Assembly: GCF_003201865.1 (NCBI RefSeq)
Contig: NZ_QJJJ01000001.1
Span: 496,001 to 560,000 of the forward strand
Reading direction: 5' to 3'
DNA length: 64,000 bases
Source of the DNA: Methylobacterium sp. B4
Lineage (GTDB): Bacteria > Pseudomonadota > Alphaproteobacteria > Rhizobiales > Beijerinckiaceae
Within the stretch, counting starts at the first letter, position 1. Every line of letters begins with the position of its first letter. The notes beneath the pieces were generated by a model. It worked only from the letters and a program-made list of their open reading frames with translations. It was not told where the DNA came from and did no database searches. Both the position numbers and the translations under genes were made by a program. Below are positions 44,650-56,041 of the stretch, piece by piece.

Positions 44650-46461
44650 TTATCCACAGGCGGCGAGGTCGCAGATCCGGATCTGCGCCCGCTCGGCCCC
44701 GCGCCAGCGGTCGCAGGACAGCGTTCCGGCAACGTGAAAGCTGCGGCCGATTCCACCGAGCAGCGCCGCGCCGAGCGGACCCTGGGCAACGCGGAAGGCG
44801 ATGCCGCCGATGGCCTGACCATCGCCGCTGACGAGGCGCGCGCGGACATGCCCGTTGCCGACCACGCCGGCATCGGCGAGGCGGTGGCGGGGCAGCGCCA
44901 GGACCGGCTCCGGCGCGCCCTGCCCGAAAGGGCCGGCCCGCTGGATCAGGCGGACCAGTTCCGCGGTCGCCCCGCCCGCACTCACCGTGCCGTCGATGAG
45001 GAGGGCATCCGCCGCGCGAGCCCGGCCGACCGGGTCGGCGAGGTCGCGCGTCAGACCATCCTCGAAGGCGGCGATCGCCCCGGGTGCGAGTGTGACGCCG
45101 GCGGCCATGGCGTGACCGCCCCCTTTGAGTGCGAGGCCCGCTTCGACGGCGGCACGCACCGCGCCGCCGAGATCCGCGCCGGCCACCGAGCGGCCGGAGC
45201 CCACGGCACTGCCGTCCGGCTTGACGGCGAAAGCGAAGGCCGGCCGGCCGAAGCGCTCCTTGAGACGGGCGGCGATGAGGCCGACGATGCCGGGATGCCA
45301 CTCGGGTGAGGCCGCGACCAGAACCGGACGCTCGGGATCGCGGGCGAGGCGGCCGTCCATCTCGGCTTCGGCCTCCGCGACGGCCAGCGCCTCGATCGCC
45401 TGCCGTTCGCGGTTGAGCCGGTCGAGTTCCTCCGCGATCCGGCGCGCCTCCGCGGCGTCGGCCGTGGTCAGAAGCCGGGCTCCGAGACCGGAATCGCCGA
45501 TGCGTCCGCCCGCATTGATGCGCGGTCCGAGCAGAAAGCCGAGATGCCACGCCTCCGGGGGCTCGGCGAGACCGGCGGCATCGAGCAAGGCGGCAAGGCC
45601 GGGGCGTCCGCGGCCGCGCATCACCGCCAGGCCCTGGACGACGAAGGCGCGGTTGAGCCCGACGAGCGGCACCACGTCGGCGACGGTGGCGAGCGCCACG
45701 AGGTCGAGGAAGTCGGTCAGGCGCGGTTCGTTGCGCGCAGCGAAGGCCCCCTCCCCCCGGAGTCGCCGCGCCAGGGCGACGAGGGTCATGAAGACGACGC
45801 CCGCCGCGCAGAGATGGCCGAGGCCGGAGAGGTCGTCGAGCCGGTTCGGGTTGACCAGAGCGCGCGTGGTCGGAAGCTCCTCCGGGGCACCGTGATGGTC
45901 GAGGACGATCACGTCGAGGCCCAGAGTCGCGGCGGCGGCCAGGGGCTCGTGGCCGGCGGTGCCGCAATCGACGCAGACGAGCAGTCCGGCGCCCTCTTCG
46001 CGCAACGCCGTCACCGCGCCGACATTGGGGCCGTAGCCCTCCGTGATCCGGTCGGGGATGTGGATGCGCACGGGCACGTCGAGCGCCCGGAGGTACGAGG
46101 CGAGCAGGGCGGCGCTGGAGGCTCCGTCCACGTCGTAATCGCCGAAGATCGCGACCGCCTCCCGCGCCCGTACGGCCCGGGCGAGACGGTCGACCGCCGC
46201 CTCCATGTCCACGAGGATGGCGGGATCGGGCATCAGGTCGCGCAGGCGGGGGTTGAGATAGGCTTCGGCCTCCGTCGGCCGCACCCCGCGCCCGACCAGC
46301 ACGCGGGCGAGCAGGTCGGGCAGGCCGTAGCCCTGCGTCATCGTCGCCGCCAGCGCCTGCTGGCCGGGATCGCCGCAGCGCTCGCGCCAGGGCCGCCCGA
46401 GCGCCGAGGCGGCGACGTCGAGGAATGGCCGGGGCAGGCCGGGAGAAAGGTCGAGGGGCAT
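44650..46461 (-). CDS. recJ: Single-stranded-DNA-specific exonuclease RecJ
   Basis: RecJ degrades single-stranded DNA 5' to 3' in recombination and mismatch repair. The 603-residue protein shows the DHH-family motifs GDYDVDG (107-113) and DHH (188-190), later NAGGRIGDSGLG and the DHHA1-domain GGGHAMAAGVTL. MPLDLSPGLP at 46461 is preferred over an upstream Met. It is downstream of pntB on the same strand, with a terminator hairpin between. Confidence 0.95.
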   Translation of the reverse strand: MPLDLSPGLPRPFLDVAASALGRPWRERCGDPGQQALAATMTQGYGLPDLLARVLVGRGVRPTEAEAYLNPRLRDLMPDPAILVDMEAAVDRLARAVRAREAVAIFGDYDVDGASSAALLASYLRALDVPVRIHIPDRITEGYGPNVGAVTALREEGAGLLVCVDCGTAGHEPLAAAATLGLDVIVLDHHGAPEELPTTRALVNPNRLDDLSGLGHLCAAGVVFMTLVALARRLRGEGAFAARNEPRLTDFLDLVALATVADVVPLVGLNRAFVVQGLAVMRGRGRPGLAALLDAAGLAEPPEAWHLGFLLGPRINAGGRIGDSGLGARLLTTADAAEARRIAEELDRLNRERQAIEALAVAEAEAEMDGRLARDPERPVLVAASPEWHPGIVGLIAARLKERFGRPAFAFAVKPDGSAVGSGRSVAGADLGGAVRAAVEAGLALKGGGHAMAAGVTLAPGAIAAFEDGLTRDLADPVGRARAADALLIDGTVSAGGATAELVRLIQRAGPFGQGAPEPVLALPRHRLADAGVVGNGHVRARLVSGDGQAIGGIAFRVAQGPLGAALLGGIGRSFHVAGTLSCDRWRGAERAQIRICDLAACG

Positions 46462-46524
46462 GGCAGCGGACACCGGGCGAGCATAGCCGCTTCCGCTCGC
46501 GCTGACTGCGCCCCGCAAACGACA

Positions 46525-46554
46525 GCGGGGCGGACGATTGCTCGCCCGCCCCGC
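46525..46554 (-). terminator. Terminator after pntB
   Basis: GCGGGGCGG/CCGCCCCGC form a perfect 9-bp stem with a 12-base loop between the pntB stop and recJ. The following T run on the minus strand is weak (TGTCGTTTG). Confidence 0.6.
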
Positions 46555-46577
46555 CTCACGATCCGAGGATCGGCCGA

Positions 46578-47975
46578 TCAGAGGTTCTTGAGGATCGAGT
46601 CCACGACCTTCTTGGCGTCGCCGAACAGCATCATCGTGTTGTCGCGGAAGAACACCTCGTTCTCGACGCCCGCGTAGCCCGAGCCCATGCCGCGCTTGAT
46701 GAAGAGGACCGTCTTGGCCTTCTCCACGTCGAGGATGGGCATGCCGTAGATCGGCGAGGCCTTATCGGTCTTGGCGGCCGGGTTGGTGACGTCGTTGGCG
46801 CCGATCACGAACGCCACGTCGGCCTGCGGGAACTCACCGTTGATGTCCTCCAGCTCGAACACTTCGTCGTAAGGCACGTTGGCTTCGGCCAGGAGCACGT
46901 TCATGTGCCCCGGCATACGGCCTGCCACGGGGTGGATGGCGTACTTCACGTCGACGCCCTCCTTCTTGAGCATATCGACCATCTCGCGCAGCGAGTGCTG
47001 GGCCTGTGCGACCGCCATGCCGTAGCCCGGCACGATGATGACCTTCTCGGCATTCTTCATGATGTAGGCCGCGTCGTCGGCCGAGCCCTGCTTGACCGGG
47101 CGCGTCTCGACCTGACCGTTGCCGGCCGCCGCGGTATCCCCGCCGAAGCCGCCAAGGATGACCGAGATGAACGACCGGTTCATCGCCTTGCACATGATGT
47201 AGGACAGGATCGCACCCGAGGAGCCGACCAGCGAGCCCGTGATGATGAGCGCGAGGTTGCCCAGGGTGAAGCCGATGCCGGCCGCAGCCCAACCCGAGTA
47301 GGAGTTCAGCATCGAGACGACGACGGGCATGTCGGCGCCGCCGATCGGGATGATGAGCAGCCCGCCGAGCGTGAAGGACAGCAGCACGATCAGCCAGAAG
47401 ATCAGCTTGCTCTCGTTGCCGATGAAGATCGCGATCAGCACCACGAGGGCGACGCCCAGCGCGATGTTGATGGCGTGCCGCTGCGGCAGCATGATCGGCT
47501 TGCCGGACATCCGACCGTCGAGCTTGGCGAAGGCGATGACCGATCCGGTGAAGGTGACCGCGCCGATCGCCGCGCCCAGCGCCATCTCGAACAGCGATTC
47601 CTTATGGATATGGCCGTTCTCGAGGATGCCGACCGCCTGGGGGGCGTAGAGCGTCGCCGCCGCACCCGCAACGGCGGCGAGGCCGACGAGGGAGTGGAAG
47701 GCCGCGACGAGCTGCGGCATGGCCGTCATCGGCACGCGCTTGGCGATCACGGCACCGGCGCCACCGCCGATTCCGAGGCCGAGCAGCACCAGAATCCAGG
47801 CGCCGATACCCGCCGGCGGATGGCCGATCAGGGTGGTGAGCACGGCGAGCGCCATGCCGATCATGCCGTACAGGTTGCCCTGTCGCGACGTGGTGGGGTG
47901 CGAGAGCCCCCGCAGCGCCATGATGAACAGGACGCCGGCGACGATGTAGAGAAGGGATGAGACGTTTTCCGACAT
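46578..47975 (-). CDS. pntB: NAD(P) transhydrogenase subunit beta
   Basis: The 465-residue protein has about nine membrane helices of the proton channel (domain II) and a C-terminal NADP(H)-binding domain III (VIIVPGYGMAVAQAQHSLRE, then IGANDVTNPAAKTD). The complex couples hydride transfer from NADH to NADP+ with proton re-entry and supplies NADPH. It starts four bases after the pntAB stop. The three-gene layout (pntAA, pntAB, pntB) is that of Rhodospirillum-type enzymes rather than the two-gene E. coli form. Confidence 0.96.
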   Translation of the reverse strand: MSENVSSLLYIVAGVLFIMALRGLSHPTTSRQGNLYGMIGMALAVLTTLIGHPPAGIGAWILVLLGLGIGGGAGAVIAKRVPMTAMPQLVAAFHSLVGLAAVAGAAATLYAPQAVGILENGHIHKESLFEMALGAAIGAVTFTGSVIAFAKLDGRMSGKPIMLPQRHAINIALGVALVVLIAIFIGNESKLIFWLIVLLSFTLGGLLIIPIGGADMPVVVSMLNSYSGWAAAGIGFTLGNLALIITGSLVGSSGAILSYIMCKAMNRSFISVILGGFGGDTAAAGNGQVETRPVKQGSADDAAYIMKNAEKVIIVPGYGMAVAQAQHSLREMVDMLKKEGVDVKYAIHPVAGRMPGHMNVLLAEANVPYDEVFELEDINGEFPQADVAFVIGANDVTNPAAKTDKASPIYGMPILDVEKAKTVLFIKRGMGSGYAGVENEVFFRDNTMMLFGDAKKVVDSILKNL

Positions 47976-47979
47976 CGCC

Positions 47980-48432
47980 TCAGGCCTTCTTCTTGTACAT
48001 GCCGAGCATGCGCTGCGTGACGAGGAAGCCGCCGAAGATGTTCACGGAGGCGAGGACGATACCGATGAAGCCGAAGAAGCGGGCCCAGCCGGTGCCCTTT
48101 TCGATGAGCGGCACACCGGCCGCCAGGAGCGCGCCGACGATGATGACCGACGAGATCGCGTTGGTCACCGACATCAGCGGCGTGTGCAGGGCCGGGGTCA
48201 CCGACCAGACCACGTAGTAGCCGACGAAGATCGCAAGCACGAAGATCGCGAGCTGGAACACCGTGGGATCGACGACGCCGTGAGTGGCGGCGGCGATGCC
48301 GTGACCGAGCGAGTCGGCGATCGACTGCGCCTGGACGGCGTTCTGGTGGGCGATCTCGGCCGCGGTGCGCGCGGCCGATGCAGCGGCCTGGGCCTGCTCA
48401 GCAGGCGAGACGGGCGGAAGGGGGGTTGCCAT
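47980..48432 (-). CDS. pntAB: NAD(P) transhydrogenase subunit alpha part 2
   Basis: The 150-residue protein has an Ala-rich N-terminal region and three membrane helices ([57 protein letters not shown]). The family signature [20 protein letters not shown] is present. It forms part of the membrane domain with PntB. Gaps to its neighbours are 21 and 4 bases, so the three genes are one operon. Confidence 0.95.
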   Translation of the reverse strand: MATPLPPVSPAEQAQAAASAARTAAEIAHQNAVQAQSIADSLGHGIAAATHGVVDPTVFQLAIFVLAIFVGYYVVWSVTPALHTPLMSVTNAISSVIIVGALLAAGVPLIEKGTGWARFFGFIGIVLASVNIFGGFLVTQRMLGMYKKKA

Positions 48433-48453
48433 GGTTAGATCCTCCGCGACCGA

Positions 48454-49593
48454 TCAGGCTTTGGGCTGAAAGTTGGGGTGGACCACCTGACCGTCGCGGG
48501 TGAGGTTGGTGGCCTTGACGAGATCGTCGTCCCACTTCACCGCCAGCGTCTTCGCTTCCTTGTCGATCAGGGTCTCGACGAAGGCATAGAGGTTGCGGGC
48601 GTAGAGGCTCGACGCCGTGGCCGCGAGGCGGCCCGGCACGTTGACGTGGCCGACGATCTTCACGCCGTTGCCCACGGTGACGATCTCACCGGCCTTGGCG
48701 CCGGCGACGTTCCCGCCGCGCTCGACCGCGAGGTCGACGAGCACCGAACCCGGCTTCATCGAAGCGACCATCTCCTCGGAGACGAGCTTCGGCGCAGGCC
48801 GGCCCGGAATCAGGGCCGTCGTGATGACGATGTCCTGCTTGGCGATGTGGCCCTTGACCAGCTCGGCCTGCTTCTTCTGGTACTCGGCCGACATCTCCTT
48901 GGCGTAGCCGCCCGAGGTCTCGGCCTGCTTGAACTCGTCGTCCTCGACGGCGACGAACTTGGCGCCGAGCGATTCGACCTGTTCCTTGGTCGCGGGCCGC
49001 ACGTCGGTGGCGGTCACCACGGCGCCCATGCGGCGGGCGGTGGCGATGGCCTGGAGGCCGGCGACGCCGACGCCCATGATGAAGATGCGCGCGGCCGGCA
49101 CGGTGCCGGCGGCGGTCATCATCATCGGCAAGGAGCGGCCGTACTCGGCAGCGCCGTCCACCACGGCGCGATAGCCGGCGAGGTTGGCCTGCGAGGAGAG
49201 CACATCCATCACCTGCGCGCGGGTGATGCGGGGCATCAGCTCCATGGCGAAGGTATCGACGCCCGCCTCGGCCGCAGACTTCAACTCGTCCTCATGGCCG
49301 TAGGGGTCCATGATCGCGACGACCGTGGCACCCTTCTGGATCTTGGCGAGCTCGTCCGCGTTGGGACGCCGGACCTTGAGGATGAGGTCGGCACCGGAGA
49401 GAGCCTCCTCGGCACTCCCCGCGATCTTGGCGCCGGCCGCTTCGTACTCGCCATCGGGAACACCGGCCTTGGTGCCAGCACCCGACTGCACGACCACGTC
49501 GCAGCCTAAGCCTATGAACTTCTTGACCGTTTCTGGGACGGCCGCGACCCGCGGTTCTATCGGGTCCGTCTCCGTCAAGACGGCAATACGCAT
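48454..49593 (-). CDS. pntAA: NAD(P) transhydrogenase subunit alpha part 1
   Basis: The 379-residue soluble NAD(H)-binding domain I resembles alanine dehydrogenase. It starts MRIAVLTETDPIEPRVAAVP and contains the NAD site GVGVAGLQAIATARRMGAVV, the flexible loop region and RPAPKLVSEEMVASMKPGSV. It passes hydride to domain III of PntB. It is the first gene of the operon. A terminator hairpin and a small oxidase-subunit gene lie upstream on the same strand. Confidence 0.96.
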   Translation of the reverse strand: MRIAVLTETDPIEPRVAAVPETVKKFIGLGCDVVVQSGAGTKAGVPDGEYEAAGAKIAGSAEEALSGADLILKVRRPNADELAKIQKGATVVAIMDPYGHEDELKSAAEAGVDTFAMELMPRITRAQVMDVLSSQANLAGYRAVVDGAAEYGRSLPMMMTAAGTVPAARIFIMGVGVAGLQAIATARRMGAVVTATDVRPATKEQVESLGAKFVAVEDDEFKQAETSGGYAKEMSAEYQKKQAELVKGHIAKQDIVITTALIPGRPAPKLVSEEMVASMKPGSVLVDLAVERGGNVAGAKAGEIVTVGNGVKIVGHVNVPGRLAATASSLYARNLYAFVETLIDKEAKTLAVKWDDDLVKATNLTRDGQVVHPNFQPKA

Positions 49594-49667
49594 CAGTTGC
49601 TCCCGTTCTTACAGCCGCCTTTCGGCGTGCCGGTATCCGAGCTTGCTGGGAAGTTCAGATCTGGAAA

Positions 49668-49692
49668 AGGCCGGCCCCGAGGGAGCCGGCCT
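49668..49692 (-). terminator. Terminator between the oxidase subunit IV gene and pntAA
   Basis: AGGCCGGC/GCCGGCCT form a perfect 8-bp stem with a 9-base loop. On the minus strand it is followed by TTTCC. It lies 15 bases beyond the stop of the small membrane gene. Confidence 0.75.
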
Positions 49693-49707
49693 GCAAGACT
49701 CGATCCG

Positions 49708-50001
49708 TCAGCCTAGCGCGAGGATCAGTAGAAGTGCGGCGAAGACGAAGGCCTGGGCCTTCCAGCCGATGGCCGGGACGAAGGCCCCGACGGCCGCGGC
49801 CACCCAGGACACGAGAACGGCGATGATAGCGGTGATCCAGGCCTCGCGCAGACCGCCGATGGCGAGAGCCAAGACCCAGCACAGAACCGTGACCGTGCCG
49901 ATCTCCACGAAGCGCACGAAGCCGCGATAGGTCTGCTCGTGGGTCTTCTCGTCCATCGCCGGGCTGTAACTGATGCCGGTGAGGGTCTTCGTGTCCGCCA
50001 T
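49708..50001 (-). CDS. aa3-type cytochrome c oxidase subunit IV-like protein
   Basis: The 97-residue protein has the subunit IV motif AMDEKTHEQTYRGFVRFVEI before its first membrane helix. Two further hydrophobic helices follow (AWITAIIAVLVSWVAAAVGA and KAQAFVFAALLLILAL). The classical subunit IV has only one helix, so this is an extended form. The gene sits just upstream of pntAA, a placement I associate with related alphaproteobacteria. Start at 50001 by the family motif; the open upstream extension has no support. Confidence 0.8.
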   Translation of the reverse strand: MADTKTLTGISYSPAMDEKTHEQTYRGFVRFVEIGTVTVLCWVLALAIGGLREAWITAIIAVLVSWVAAAVGAFVPAIGWKAQAFVFAALLLILALG

Positions 50002-50113
50002 TGCGCGCCCGTTCCCTGGTATCGTTTTGCTTGTCACGCGCGGATTTAGCGCAAGGCACCTTCGCTCGCAATCAGCTTGACGGTCGGGCCGGCGGGTCTT
50101 GAGCCGGCTTTTG

Positions 50114-51481
50114 TCAGGCCGGAGCGGGCAGGCCAGCCTCCACGAGCGTCGTTTCCTGTCGCTGCGCGAGCGTTTCCAGGGAGAAACGCTCGATCTCGGC
50201 CTCGAACAGGCGATGGTAGTTCAGCTCCGAGCGCAGATGCAGGAAGACGGCCCCGAGCCCGACGGCCGCCCGGTCCATGAACACGAATTCCTGTGGAATC
50301 GTGACCGGTCCCCGCTCCTTGAGGGCCTGATGCACGGAGAAGGCTTCACGACGCCCGTAAGCCCCGGGTTCGATTCCGTCGGCGACGGTGCGGGTGCGGT
50401 CCTCCAGCAGAGGGCCGTAGATGAAGCGGGCCCAGATGTTGAGGATGTCGACGGTTTCCCGGTCGAGCTTCTTGAAGCCCCAGACTTCATAGGCATGCAC
50501 CACGCGGTCGCGGTCGCCCTCGAGAAGTCCGCGGTAGAGATCGACCACGCCGCCGACGAAGCGCGGGTGGAAGATGCGCACGCATCCGTAATCGAGCAGG
50601 TTGATGCCCTGCGCCTCGCCGCCCTCGGAGAAGACGGTGTAGTTGCCCAGATGCGGATCGCCGTGGATGACTGCGGCGCGGCTGAACGGATGCCACCACG
50701 CCCTGAACATGGCCTGGGCGATCCGGTTGCGAATCTCGATCGGGGCGTCGGCAAAGTTCAGGATCTTCTCGCCGTCGAGCCAGCCGAGGGTGAGAAGTCG
50801 CTTCGTCGAGAGATCGGGATGCACCGTCGGCACCCGCACCGAGTCGATGTCCCTGAGCACGCTACCGTAGAGAGCCGCGTGCTTGGCCTCGCGGACATAG
50901 TCGAGCTCCTCGCGCACCCGCGCACCGATCTCCTTGGCGATCTCCGAGGTGTCGAGCCAGGAATTCATCCGGCGGTGAAGGGCGAAGACGACCTGAAGCT
51001 GCTTGAGATCCGCCTCGACGGCCGACTGCATGTCGGGATACTGGAGCTTGCAGGCGAGCTTCGCGCCGTCGCGCGACTCGGCCCGGTGGACCTGCCCCAG
51101 CGAGGCGGCGGCTGCGGGCTTGAGGTCGAAGCCGCCGAAACGGTCCTGCCAATCGGCACCGAGCTCAGCCATCATCCGGCGCTTGACGAAGGCCGCGCCC
51201 ATCGGGGGAGCGTCTGCCTGAAGTTTTTGCAGTTCTGCCGCATATTCCGGCGGAAGAAGATCGGGAACGGTGGCGAGCAGCTGCGCCACCTTCATGATCG
51301 GACCTTTCAGGCCGCCGAGCGCCTGGGCCAGGGCCGCCGCGTTGGTCGGCGCCCCGTCCTTGCCGCCGAACAGGCGCGCCGCCGCCATGCGCGCGGCCAC
51401 TCCTCCGACATTGGCTCCGACGCTGGCGTAGCGGCTGGCGCGGGCGGTGAAGCGGTTGGCTTCGCGGTCGGTCTCGGCCAT
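50114..51481 (-). CDS. ABC1/UbiB-family atypical kinase
   Basis: The 455-residue protein has the ABC1 features KLQADAPPMG, PAAAASLGQVHRAESRDG (the alanine-rich nucleotide loop), HGDPHLGNY as catalytic loop and LLDYGCVRIF as the metal-binding DFG equivalent. UbiB/Coq8 relatives are ATPases that support ubiquinone synthesis. This one lacks the C-terminal membrane helices of true UbiB, so a different lipid or quinone role is possible. Confidence 0.88.
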   Translation of the reverse strand: MAETDREANRFTARASRYASVGANVGGVAARMAAARLFGGKDGAPTNAAALAQALGGLKGPIMKVAQLLATVPDLLPPEYAAELQKLQADAPPMGAAFVKRRMMAELGADWQDRFGGFDLKPAAAASLGQVHRAESRDGAKLACKLQYPDMQSAVEADLKQLQVVFALHRRMNSWLDTSEIAKEIGARVREELDYVREAKHAALYGSVLRDIDSVRVPTVHPDLSTKRLLTLGWLDGEKILNFADAPIEIRNRIAQAMFRAWWHPFSRAAVIHGDPHLGNYTVFSEGGEAQGINLLDYGCVRIFHPRFVGGVVDLYRGLLEGDRDRVVHAYEVWGFKKLDRETVDILNIWARFIYGPLLEDRTRTVADGIEPGAYGRREAFSVHQALKERGPVTIPQEFVFMDRAAVGLGAVFLHLRSELNYHRLFEAEIERFSLETLAQRQETTLVEAGLPAPA

Positions 51482-51573
51482 GGCCCCGGATCGATTCCTG
51501 CTGTGACGCGACCGGAGATAGGTGGCCGTGCACCCCGCGCCCAGGGCGCTGGGACGGCGCGCCGCGGACGGCG

Positions 51574-51907
51574 TTACGTCGTCGGCCCGTTGTCGCGGAT
51601 CCAGCGGGTGAAGCCGGCCCAGTCGATCTCGCCAGCGGCGAGGCGGCGAATCATCACCATGGTCTCCACTTCTTCGGAAATGAAGTCGATTTCATTCGAG
51701 CCGAGATAAGGTGATGTGCGCCGGCTGCGCGGGGCGCGTGTCGCCGTCGATGAAGGGATGGTTCTTGGGAATCGAATGCGTGGACGACCACTGGATCCGC
51801 TAGATTAGGTTCACCGTTGCCGGCCCGATCGATCGGGCGACCGAGTAACCTGGGTTGGCATGAATGGCTCGGACGAGGTCACTCGTCGGCCAGATGACTT
51901 CGCTCAA
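51574..51907 (-). pseudogene. Decayed Doc-family toxin gene
   Basis: From a TTG at 51907 the minus strand reads LSEVIWPTSDLVRAIHA, a typical Doc start. A stop follows within NLI*RIQWS, then KNHPFIDGDTR, which is the Doc/Fic core (family HPFxDGNKR). After a frameshift it reads NEIDFISEEVETMV and then AAGEIDWAGFTRWIRDNG to a stop at 51574. The product should be about 125 residues; one nonsense codon and at least one frameshift make it inactive. The TTG overlaps the end of the antitoxin remnant, as in intact operons. Confidence 0.8.
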
Positions 51908-52140
51908 TTCGCCAGCTCAGCCAGAGCGTTTCGGTAGGCCTACCTGCCCCGCTCAGCGATCTACATCCCATCCACGGAGGTGTCGGATCGTAAGACGATA
52001 GGCACACCGTGCCGTCCGCCTACTCAATCCCGTGAAGTCAATCGCCCTGTTCGAGCTCGAGCCGTCCGTGCATGCCTTCAGTAGCACGAGGCCAGTCTGC
52101 TTGCCGACATGATGGGCCTTAAGCTTCACAGGGGCACCCC
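51904..52140 (-). pseudogene. Decayed AbrB/MazE-type antitoxin gene
   Basis: Minus-strand pieces in different frames match a Doc-associated AbrB antitoxin in order. First is VKLKAHHVGKQTGLVLLK (family VKLxxxGNSxGxxLPK). Next is RLELEQGD, stop, LHGIE, stop, ADGTVCLSSYDP (family LxxGDxLxxxExxDGxxLxPYDP). Last is AYRNALAELAN with its stop at 51904. At least two frameshifts and internal stops are present. GC is lower than in neighbouring genes. The rest of 51482-52196 holds no other recognisable gene. Confidence 0.75.
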
Positions 52141-52196
52141 GTACTCGTTTTACTTGACGTGCAACGCGTACGGGTGCCGAGCCGAGACATTGTAGG

Positions 52197-54074
52197 CTAG
52201 GCGGTCTCCATCGCCTCAAGCTCCGCGATCATCCCCTCGATCATGCCCAGCCCGATCTGCCAGAAGCCCGGGTCGCTCGCATCGAGGCCGAAGGGCTTGA
52301 GCAACTCGCCGTAGGGCTTCGAGCCGCCGGCCGAGAGCAGGGCGAAGTAGCGCTCGACGAAGCCGGGTTCGGCCCGTGCATAGACGCCGTAGAGCGAGTT
52401 CACGAGGCAGTCGCCGAAGGCGTAGGCGTAGACGTAGAACGGAGAGTGGATGAAGTGCGGGATGTAGGCCCAGAACGGCTCGTAGCCCGCGTCGAGCGTG
52501 ATCGCCGGTCCGAGGCTCTCGGCCTGCACCGACATCCAGAGTTCGTTGATCTGCTCGGCCGTCAGCTCGCCCTTGGCGCGGGCGAGGTGGACCTTCCGCT
52601 CGAACGAGTAGAACGCGATCTGGCGCACGACCGTGTTGATCATGTCCTCGACCTTGGCCGCGAGCATGGCCCGGCGCTGGGTCGGGTCGGTGGTCCCTCC
52701 CAGCAGCCGGCGAAAGGTCAGCATCTCGCCGAACACGCTCGCCGTTTCCGCCAGCGTCAGCGGGGTCGGCGCCATCAGCGCACCGTTGGGGGCGGCGAGC
52801 ACTTGGTGCACGCCGTGTCCCAGTTCGTGCGCGAGCGTCATCACGTCCCGCGGCTTACCCTGGTAGTTCACCAGCACGTAGGGGTGGGCGGAGGGCACGG
52901 TCGGGTGCGCGAAGGCGCCGGGCGCCTTGCCGGGCCGGGTCGGCGCGTCGATCCAGCCGCCGTCGAAGAATCTTTTGGCGATGCCGGCCATGTCCGGTGA
53001 GAAGGTGGCGTAGGCGTCGAGCACCGTGTCGCGGGCCTGCGCCCAGGGGATCGTGCGCTGCTCGACCTTCGGCAACGGCGCGTTGCGGTCCCAGTAGGGC
53101 AACGCATCGACGCCGAACCACTTGGCCTTCAGCCGGTAGTAGCGGTGCGACAGGCGCGGATAGGCCTCCCGCACGGCATCGACCAGGGCGGCGACCACCT
53201 CCGGCTCGACGCGGTTCGAGAGATGGCGCGCATCGGCCACATCCCGGAAGCCGCGCCAGCGGTCCGAGATCTCCTTGTCCTTGGCCAGCGTGTTGGTGAT
53301 CAGCGTGAAGACGCGCAGATTTGCCCGCAGCGTCTCGCCGAGCGCCAGCGCCGCCTCCTTGCGCACGGCCCCGTCCGGGTCCTGAAGCTTGTTGAGGGTG
53401 GGCTCCAGCGTCAGGCGCTCGCCCTGGACCGAAAATCGCAGAGCAGCGATGGTCTCGTTGAAGAGCCGGTCCCAGGCGGCGTTCGAGGTCACCGACTTTT
53501 CGAGGAACAGCTTCTCGGTGCGGTCGTCGAGCTGGTAGGGCTTCTCGCGCCGCAGATCCTCGATCCAAGGCCGGTAATGGGCGAGCGGGCCCTCCGCCAT
53601 CGCCGCGTCGAGCACCGCGTCCTCGATCCGGTTCAGTTCGAGGCCGAAGAAGAGCAGATCGCCGGAGGCCGCGGTCAGCCGCTCGCGGGTGTCACCGTAG
53701 AATTTGGCGCGGGTCTCGTCGGTGGTGTCGCCGGAATAAACGAGCCCGGCATAGGACATCAGCCGGCCCATCAGGTCCTCGATCTGCTCGAAGGCCCGCA
53801 CCGCCTCGCCGAGGCGGGCGGACGCATCTGGGCCGGCGGCGATCTCGGCGATCCGGCCGGCATAGCGTTCGGCGAAGGCTCTGCTCTCCGACACCGACCG
53901 GGCGAGATCATCCTGGAAAGCCGGCGAATCGATGCCCGGGTAGAGGTCCGTGAGGTCCCATTCCGGCAGCGGGCCGAGATCGGCTGCCTGAACCGCATTG
54001 CGCACGGCCGCAAGCTCTTCGGTCCCCCTCGGCCATTCCGCGGAGAGGGCGGGGACAGCGGCTCGGCTCGACAT
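52197..54074 (-). CDS. pepF: M3-family oligoendopeptidase F
   Basis: The 625-residue zinc peptidase has HELGH at 416-420 in MTLAHELGHGVHQ and the later GEMLTFRRLL with the third ligand Glu. The N-terminal helical domain includes LPEWDLTDLYPGIDSPAFQD, typical of PepF. It cleaves short peptides in the cytoplasm. MSSRAAVPALSAEW at 54074 is chosen. It is divergent from the NtrC-type regulator gene. Confidence 0.93.
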   Translation of the reverse strand: MSSRAAVPALSAEWPRGTEELAAVRNAVQAADLGPLPEWDLTDLYPGIDSPAFQDDLARSVSESRAFAERYAGRIAEIAAGPDASARLGEAVRAFEQIEDLMGRLMSYAGLVYSGDTTDETRAKFYGDTRERLTAASGDLLFFGLELNRIEDAVLDAAMAEGPLAHYRPWIEDLRREKPYQLDDRTEKLFLEKSVTSNAAWDRLFNETIAALRFSVQGERLTLEPTLNKLQDPDGAVRKEAALALGETLRANLRVFTLITNTLAKDKEISDRWRGFRDVADARHLSNRVEPEVVAALVDAVREAYPRLSHRYYRLKAKWFGVDALPYWDRNAPLPKVEQRTIPWAQARDTVLDAYATFSPDMAGIAKRFFDGGWIDAPTRPGKAPGAFAHPTVPSAHPYVLVNYQGKPRDVMTLAHELGHGVHQVLAAPNGALMAPTPLTLAETASVFGEMLTFRRLLGGTTDPTQRRAMLAAKVEDMINTVVRQIAFYSFERKVHLARAKGELTAEQINELWMSVQAESLGPAITLDAGYEPFWAYIPHFIHSPFYVYAYAFGDCLVNSLYGVYARAEPGFVERYFALLSAGGSKPYGELLKPFGLDASDPGFWQIGLGMIEGMIAELEAMETA

Positions 54075-54390
54075 GGGTGGTGATTCCTCGGCGCGTCCGG
54101 CCGCGGGATCGAGGCGGGACAGCCCCTCGCGACCGGGTGCAGATATTGAGCGCCGCGCCGCTACGATCAACCGAGCACGGCAATCCCGACGGCGACTTTG
54201 CCCGCAGCGCGAGCACAATCGCCCTGTGCAAGCCCGCGAAAGGCGAATCTCGCCGCGTCGTTAAGCGCCGCTTTACGCTCTTGGGCGACCCTGTGGCTCG
54301 AAACGAAACAGCCGACGCCCTGCCCCCCCACCTCGCCGACGAGGCCGGGTCGGCCCGCGGTCGGCACGAGCGGACAGCGAGGCGCCCCGC

Positions 54391-55881
<1,491 letters not shown>

Positions 55882-56041
55882 GCGTCGGTCGGCCGTGGAA
55901 CGGTCGCCGGTCGGGCGCGGTTCGTCCAAGGGCTTAGCTTGACCGTTCGGCTCGGCCGTGTGGTTGCGCACGGTCGTGCTTGGGTCGATGATCTTTAAGC
56001 AGTGTCGCGGCAGTCTCGGCCGTATCCAGGGAGTTGCCGCC

